From Oscillospiraceae bacterium (GTDB taxonomy: Bacteria > Bacillota_A > Clostridia > Oscillospirales > CAG-272), in NCBI GenBank assembly GCA_015064665.1, contig SVRU01000033.1, positions 1 to 28,211 on the forward strand: a stretch of DNA of 28,211 nucleotides, read 5' to 3'. The translations under genes and the position numbers were made by a program. The notes under the pieces were generated by a model that saw only the letters and a list, made by a program, of their open reading frames with translations, was not told the DNA's origin and ran no database searches. The stretch's first letter is position 1. Each line of letters starts with the position of its first letter. Shown one piece after another: positions 23,609 through 28,211 of the stretch.

Positions 23609-23771
23609 AAAAAGTAGACATTTCTTAAATGTTCGTATGAAAATGTGTAATATTAAATTTAGGTATTTAAACCGCTATTATTGCTTGTAAAAAAGTCATT
23701 TTATCAGTTGATTTCAGCATTTTTAAGAAAATTTTCCACAAATATTGTCGCTATCATAATGTCTACTTTTT
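23609..23771. repeat. 14-bp inverted repeats flanking a 135-bp segment beside a resolvase gene
   Basis: AAAAAGTAGACATT (23609-23622) and AATGTCTACTTTTT (23758-23771) are exact inverted copies. The enclosed A/T-rich DNA has no gene. It lies between the sigma operon promoter and the serine resolvase gene. It may be recombination sites or binding sites of the resolvase. The remaining non-coding stretch 23772-23904 shows nothing else I can name. Confidence 0.65.
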
Positions 23772-23904
23772 GATAGTAAAAATTATGTTTTACGACAAAA
23801 AGCCCGTATTTCTTAAAACTTCTTTTACACCCTCCATATAGTAAGTTGCTTGAGAAAGACAATTTTGCGCATAAATTTTCATTTGTTTACAAATTATTCA
23901 CAAT

Positions 23905-24573
<669 letters not shown>

Positions 24574-24632
24574 CTATTGTAATGGATTTAGCACTAAAGC
24601 AAATGCTCTCCGCCAACTTGATTTTACAACAT

Positions 24633-24758
24633 AAAGGGGTCATCTTTTGACCCCTTTTAAAAAATTTATTCCTTAACCTCGTCGCAATTTGCACCGAAGT
24701 TAAGGAATAAAAAAAGTTATTTCACACATTTGCACGTACATCTTTATTTTGTTAAAAT
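24633..24758 (+). promoter_or_regulatory. Structured leader element, copy B, with recombinase promoter
   Basis: Palindrome AAAGGGGTCA...TGACCCCTTT (24633-24657), A/T tract, a perfect 12-bp stem TTATTCCTTAAC / GTTAAGGAATAA around CGCAATTTGCACC, then GTTATTTCACACATTTGC and a promoter TTGCAC (24730-24735), 17 bp, TAAAAT (24753-24758). It has the same order and spacing class as copy A upstream of tnpV, with changed but paired stems. Confidence 0.75.
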
Positions 24759-24779
24759 TAACTTGAAAGAGGTGATTTT

Positions 24780-26405
24780 ATGACAGGAGTTATATATGCA
24801 CGCTATTCCTCGGATAATCAGCGCGAAGAATCTATCGAAGGTCAGCTTCGTGAGTGTGCTTCATTTGCAAGAAAAAACAACATACACATCGTGGAAAATT
24901 ATATAGACAGAGCTTTTTCTGCCAAAACGGATAACCGTCCCGAATTTCAAAGAATGATACGCGAAAGTGCACGCAAGGCATATGACGTGGTAATCGTTTG
25001 GAAGCTGGACAGATTTTCAAGAAACCGTTACGACTCAGCAAAATACAAAGCCGCGCTCAAAAAGAATAATGTGCGTGTTGTTTCCGCCACAGAAGCAATT
25101 TCCGATGGAGCCGAAGGAATTATACTTGAATCTGTTCTTGAAGGTATGGCGGAATACTATTCCGCCGACCTTGCCGAAAAAGTTACGCGAGGTCATACCG
25201 AAAACGCGCTCAAATGCCAGTTCAACGGCAGCATCGTTCCTTACGGCTACGTGATAGATAAAGAAAAACATTATCAATTAGATACGGAAAAAGCCCCCAT
25301 TGTTCTTGAAATTTTCAAGCGATACACCAGCGGAGAAAGCATTACAGATATCATAAATGATTTGAACGAGCGCGGTCTGCGAACTGCTAAAGGAAACAAG
25401 TTCAATAAAAATAGTTTTCGCCATATGCTGAAAAATCGAAACTATATCGGAGAATATCATTATAATGGCATGGTTACTCCCGGAGGTGTTCCTGCAATCG
25501 TTCCCGAGGACATTTTCAACCGTGCAAATGAGCTTATCGAAACTAACAAACGCGCCCCTGCACGTAAAAAAGCAAAAGAAGATTATCTGCTTACGACAAA
25601 ACTTTTCTGCGGTCATTGTAACGCTATGATGGTGGGCGAAAGCGGACAGAAACGCAACGGTAATATATATCGTTATTACAAATGTGCAGGTGCAAAGAAA
25701 CACGTTTGCGACAAAAAATCCGTCCGCAAAGAATGGATAGAAGAAGTTGCACTTAAGTTGATAATGAAAACGCTTATGAATGACGATGATCTGCACAAAA
25801 TCGCGGTTCGTATTATGGAACTGCAAAAAGCAGAAAATACAGTGATTCCCGCGCTTGAACGCCAACTTTCAGATGTTCGCGTATCTATTGAAAATATCGT
25901 TAAAGCTATTGAAATGGGTGTGTTCACTCGTTCCACAAAGGTACGTCTTGAGGAACTTGAAGCAGAGGAAGAACGCATTAAAGGTGATATTTGCAGAGAG
26001 CAACTGGAAAACCGTCTTGTAACAGAAGAAGAGATATGGTATATCTTCGATAAGTTCAAAAATATGGATTTATCTATGCAGCAGCAAAGGCAGAAAGTCA
26101 TCGACAGCTTTTTGCACTCCATTGTTCTTTATGATGACAGACTTGTTATTTCTTTTAATTATCGCGAAAAAGAAAAGACCCTGAAACTCGACCAATTAGT
26201 CGAGTTTATACATAACCTCGGTTCGGATTTGGGAAGTGTAGCTTCACCAGATAAGAAGCACTGCAAAAGCAGTGCTTTTTTATTTCTTTTTCTTCCCATA
26301 GGGCCGACGCCCCTTTCCCACCCCGGTCACATAGTCGTTTTGCGCGCTCGCACAAGGCTCGCTTCAAAACTTCTTGCTTTGCGGGGTATCGCGGCAAGAA
26401 AATAG
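24780..26405 (+). CDS. Large serine recombinase (site-specific integrase) with C-terminal readthrough into the attachment repeat
   Basis: 541 residues. Resolvase catalytic domain YARYSSDNQREESIEGQ (nucleophilic serine 10 or 11), VIVWKLDRFSRNRYD and EGMAEYYSADLAEKVTRG; recombinase domain with PYGYVID and NRNYIGEYHYNG; zinc ribbon CGHC...C...C; coiled coil at about 345-400. It should integrate and excise the element. The ATG at 24780 follows AGAGGTGA. From residue 489 (SPDKK...) the frame runs into the 227-bp repeat, giving 53 residues of low-complexity sequence unrelated to the family. The natural stop was therefore probably separated by the crossover and replaced by target DNA, as happens when attP overlaps the 3' end of the gene. 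Confidence 0.93.
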   Translation: MTGVIYARYSSDNQREESIEGQLRECASFARKNNIHIVENYIDRAFSAKTDNRPEFQRMIRESARKAYDVVIVWKLDRFSRNRYDSAKYKAALKKNNVRVVSATEAISDGAEGIILESVLEGMAEYYSADLAEKVTRGHTENALKCQFNGSIVPYGYVIDKEKHYQLDTEKAPIVLEIFKRYTSGESITDIINDLNERGLRTAKGNKFNKNSFRHMLKNRNYIGEYHYNGMVTPGGVPAIVPEDIFNRANELIETNKRAPARKKAKEDYLLTTKLFCGHCNAMMVGESGQKRNGNIYRYYKCAGAKKHVCDKKSVRKEWIEEVALKLIMKTLMNDDDLHKIAVRIMELQKAENTVIPALERQLSDVRVSIENIVKAIEMGVFTRSTKVRLEELEAEEERIKGDICREQLENRLVTEEEIWYIFDKFKNMDLSMQQQRQKVIDSFLHSIVLYDDRLVISFNYREKEKTLKLDQLVEFIHNLGSDLGSVASPDKKHCKSSAFLFLFLPIGPTPLSHPGHIVVLRARTRLASKLLALRGIAARK

Positions 26406-26470
26406 CCATTATAGGCTGTTTTCTTTTGCTCACAGATGTAACGTGGGTTCGATTCCCGTACGGGTCACCA
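26244..26470. repeat. Right copy of the 227-bp direct repeat (candidate attR region)
   Basis: Collinear with 7830-8056. Its left edge is abrupt: recombinase sequence, then TCACCAGATAAG. It ends with the tRNA-Glu 3' fragment 26437-26470 (one change, A to G at 26443). It contains a copy of the tRNA terminator (26256-26281) and the AAGAAAATAGCC palindrome. Confidence 0.9.
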
Positions 26471-26476
26471 AACGTA

Positions 26477-26525
26477 ACAAATCCGAACTATTTCGTAAAT
26501 CGAAATTGGTTCGGATTTGTTTTTT
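26477..26525 (+). terminator. Terminator after the right tRNA-Glu fragment
   Basis: ACAAATCCGAAC / GTTCGGATTTGT stem with an inner TTTCG/CGAAA hairpin and a T-run. It is homologous to 8063-8111 but diverged in the loop. Confidence 0.8.
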
Positions 26526-26555
26526 ACTATTAATTGTTCAATTTGAGCCGTTTAG

Positions 26556-26590
26556 GAGCGAGGTCATGCGACCTCGCTCTTTTCCTTTTT
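26556..26590 (+). terminator. Hairpin with T-run overlapping the end of the small minus-strand gene
   Basis: GAGCGAGGTC-ATGC-GACCTCGCTC followed by TTTTCCTTTTT on the plus strand. The minus-strand gene's stop codon lies inside the stem. Confidence 0.6.
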
Positions 26591-26824
26591 AGCGGCTTCC
26601 TGCCCCGCTTTCCATTCGGCGAAATCTCTCTGCCCCTGCTCAGATTCAAAGTAAGCTACGATATCCGGCAGAAGACAGCGTGCGATCTCTTTGCGGATGG
26701 CTTCCTTTTCACGCTGTTTGCGCTGAACTTCTTCCCAATCCTCTATGTCTTCGCCCTCGCGAAGAACGGTGCGGTTATCGTGAAGCGGTGCGTTTACACG
26801 CTTCAAGAAATTCTTAAAAGTCAT
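26564..26824 (-). CDS. Small mobile-element protein (86 aa), relative of the parB-linked tail protein
   Basis: 86 residues, highly charged and probably helical. Its C-terminal half (EIARCLLPDIVAYFESEQGQRDFAEWKAG) resembles the C-terminal half of the 74-residue protein at 11274-11498. The ATG at 26824 has a GGAGG about 13 bases upstream, rather far. A consensus promoter on this strand lies about 450 bp upstream (27275-27303), leaving a very long leader. It is outside the repeat-bounded element, so it probably belongs to a neighbouring element that begins here. Function unknown. Confidence 0.65.
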   Translation of the reverse strand: MTFKNFLKRVNAPLHDNRTVLREGEDIEDWEEVQRKQREKEAIRKEIARCLLPDIVAYFESEQGQRDFAEWKAGQEAAKKEKSEVA

Positions 26825-27274
26825 CTTAATTTTTCAACCTCCATCGAAATTATTTGCAAAAAAGTTGTTGTTTTACAAAAGAACTTTTCAATCAATGCGC
26901 AGAAAATCGAAGCATTCTTATAAAAAGTATTTTAAATTGCTTCAAGAACAATGAGAGAATACGCAAAAAGTTTCTCCAAAACCCGTGCACGCGTTTTTCG
27001 AAATAGTGCACTCATGTAACGCGCGTCAAATTTGACAAAGCTCTTCAAATCGCCTTAAATCTCGTTAAAGCTCGCGAACGGCGTTGCCGGTCGCTGTGAA
27101 TGGCGGGCAATGTCGCACGCCTTTATCCTGCTTTGAAATCAGAAATCGGTGATTTTGAGCATCTCCGTGAAAAAACATCTCAAATTCCACTTTTTATTTG
27201 TTTACTGCGTAATCGTTTTTGCACGTTGAACAAACATACTTCAAGCCGATTTCCAACCATCTTTGGTATTTGAC

Positions 27275-27303
27275 ATTATATCACAAGTATATTGTATTGT
27301 CAA
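27275..27303 (-). promoter_or_regulatory. Strong promoter reading left from the repressor region
   Basis: Minus strand TTGACA (27298-27303), 17-bp spacer, TATAAT (27275-27280), both perfect. It is divergent from the repressor promoter. The transcribed stretch 26825-27268 contains no convincing gene; it may be a long leader or a non-coding RNA. Confidence 0.8.
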
Positions 27304-27379
27304 TGGTTTTATATAACGTTTTTGGAGTTTTCTCTTGACAACTACAAGGAAATATTGTAAAATAAATCAGCAATACAAT
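27291..27379. promoter_or_regulatory. Paired 9-bp operator-like inverted sites between divergent promoters
   Basis: ATTGTATTG (27291-27299) overlaps the -35 of the leftward promoter. Its exact inverse CAATACAAT (27371-27379) lies between the repressor promoter and its ribosome site. They are likely binding sites of the adjacent repressor. Confidence 0.5.
27335..27363 (+). promoter_or_regulatory. Promoter of the XRE/S24 repressor gene
   Basis: TTGACA (27335-27340), 17-bp spacer, TAAAAT (27358-27363), 31 bp before the start codon. Confidence 0.8.
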
Positions 27380-27394
27380 TGGAGGTATATCCGT

Positions 27395-28102
27395 ATGAGC
27401 TTTATTGGTGAACAAATAAAGAAATACCGTAATATAAAAGGCATGACTCAGCAGGACATTGCTGACGCACTTGGTGAGAGCTCGGGCAGAGTTATCTATA
27501 ACTGGGAGAAAGGTATTGGTCGCCCTGATTGCGATAAATTGGCGAAGCTTTGTGACCTGCTCGGTGTATCTGCTGACGAGCTGATCGGATGCAAGTCCAT
27601 GGCACAACGCCCTACCGCTACCGAGTGGACAATGCTACAAAAATACCGCGCCCTTGACGAGCACGGTAAAGATGTTGTTGATTATGTTATAGACAGCGAA
27701 TACAAGCGAGTAAGGCTCTCCTTGAAGAAGCCCAAGCCTCGTATGCTGAAGATCGATTGGTTTGCTATGCCGGCATCTGCAGATACAGGTAACATTCTCG
27801 ATAGCGAGCTGGCAGAGGAGCTTCTCGTCCCCGAAAGCGCAGAGGCAGAACAGGCTGACTTTGTGATCTCCGTTGGCGGTGACAGTATGGAGCCTACCTA
27901 TCACGATGGGGATAAGGTCTTTGTTGAAAAGTGCGATTCCGTCAATATCGGCGAGGTTGGTATATTCGTTGTGAACGGTAACGTTTATATCAAGGAGCTT
28001 GGTAACCAGTGTTTGCTCTCTCATAATGAGAAGTATAAGCCTATTCGCATCGGTGAGAACGATAGCGTTTACTGTTGCGGTAGGGTTATAGGTGTTCTAT
28101 AA
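27395..28102 (+). CDS. XRE-family / S24 (LexA-like) repressor
   Basis: 235 residues. N-terminal helix-turn-helix (about 4-60: IGEQIKKYRNIKGMTQQDIADALG...VIYNWEKGIGRP). C-terminal S24 peptidase fold with catalytic Ser164 in GGDSMEPTYHDGD and Lys200 in GNVYIKEL, 36 apart as in LexA/CI. The usual Ala-Gly self-cleavage site appears as PASADTGN, with Asp in place of Gly, so cleavage may be altered. The ATG at 27395 lies 8 bases after GGAGGT; an earlier in-frame start would overlap the promoter. It likely controls the divergent leftward promoter of an adjacent mobile element and its own expression through the 9-bp sites. Confidence 0.92.
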   Translation: MSFIGEQIKKYRNIKGMTQQDIADALGESSGRVIYNWEKGIGRPDCDKLAKLCDLLGVSADELIGCKSMAQRPTATEWTMLQKYRALDEHGKDVVDYVIDSEYKRVRLSLKKPKPRMLKIDWFAMPASADTGNILDSELAEELLVPESAEAEQADFVISVGGDSMEPTYHDGDKVFVEKCDSVNIGEVGIFVVNGNVYIKELGNQCLLSHNEKYKPIRIGENDSVYCCGRVIGVL

Positions 28103-28144
28103 TTATTTATTTTGATTTTTCGTAAAATTATATTTTTATATAGT

Positions 28145-28177
28145 AAAGCCGCCAAGTTTTTTCGACTTGGCGGCTTT
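28145..28177. terminator. Hairpin downstream of the repressor gene
   Basis: AAAGCCGCCAAGT / ACTTGGCGGCTTT, a perfect 13-bp stem with a 7-base T-rich loop. There is no long T-run on either side, so it may be a weak terminator in both directions. Confidence 0.6.
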
Positions 28178-28211
28178 CAGTATTTTAATCAAATCTGACT
28201 CTCGGATTGAG

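Noticed and set aside
27190..27274. Possible 26-residue zinc-ribbon-like peptide on the minus strand (ending CSTCKNDYAVNK)
   Set aside because: There is no start codon or ribosome site, only two cysteines, and it begins at the -10 element; at most an eroded gene fragment.

Overview
The window comes from a Bacillota genome, most likely a gut-type member of class Clostridia. The evidence is a lysine-riboswitch-controlled dap/lys operon, TTGACA/TATAAT promoters with GGAGG-type ribosome sites, a BspA-like leucine-rich-repeat surface protein, and a TnpV/MobC/relaxase/large-serine-recombinase mobile element. Host genes (1-7500) are clearly richer in G+C than the interior of the element, which is strongly A+T-rich, especially at 8.1-11.3 kb and 16.4-23.9 kb.

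Left part (1-7835), core genome. A minus-strand lysine operon runs dapA-dapB-lysA (lysA is cut by the window edge) behind a sigma-A promoter, a lysine riboswitch and a terminator. Divergent from it are an N-acetylneuraminate lyase-like gene and a small sialidase-fold protein with no signal peptide. These converge on a UDP-GlcNAc 2-epimerase gene, which is followed upstream by a large anchored leucine-rich-repeat protein. A tRNA-Met/tRNA-Glu pair closes the core block.

Mobile element (about 7830/8057 to 26250/26470). The 3' end of tRNA-Glu is present three times: in the tRNA, at 8023-8056 and at 26437-26470. A 227-bp direct repeat (7830-8056 and 26244-26470, no indels, 5 mismatches) brackets about 18.4 kb. 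Inside are mobilization genes (MobC-like protein, relaxase, ParB-like protein, small tail protein), TnpV, a small resolvase and a large serine recombinase at the right end whose last 53 codons lie in the repeat. This looks like an integrative mobilizable element of the general Tn4451/TnpX kind. Its cargo comprises: (i) a compact sce7726-sce7725-RES three-gene cassette at the left end, a plausible defence or abortive-infection module; (ii) an acetyltransferase gene behind a leader-peptide attenuator; (iii) an eight-gene minus-strand operon encoding an ECF-like sigma factor, a membrane DUF4367-type protein, two small secreted proteins, a lipoprotein, an ABC ATPase, a fused ABC permease and an unknown protein.

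The element's non-coding DNA is unusually structured. There is a block of degenerate 61-bp repeats carrying variable hairpins (15087-15392), several GGTCA/TGACC-type palindromes, and a two-hairpin leader element present in diverged copies upstream of both tnpV and the large recombinase, with changes on both sides of the stems.

Right flank (26471-28211). It holds a small protein related to the element's tail protein and a divergently transcribed XRE/S24 repressor with paired operator-like repeats. This suggests that a second, adjacent accessory element starts here.
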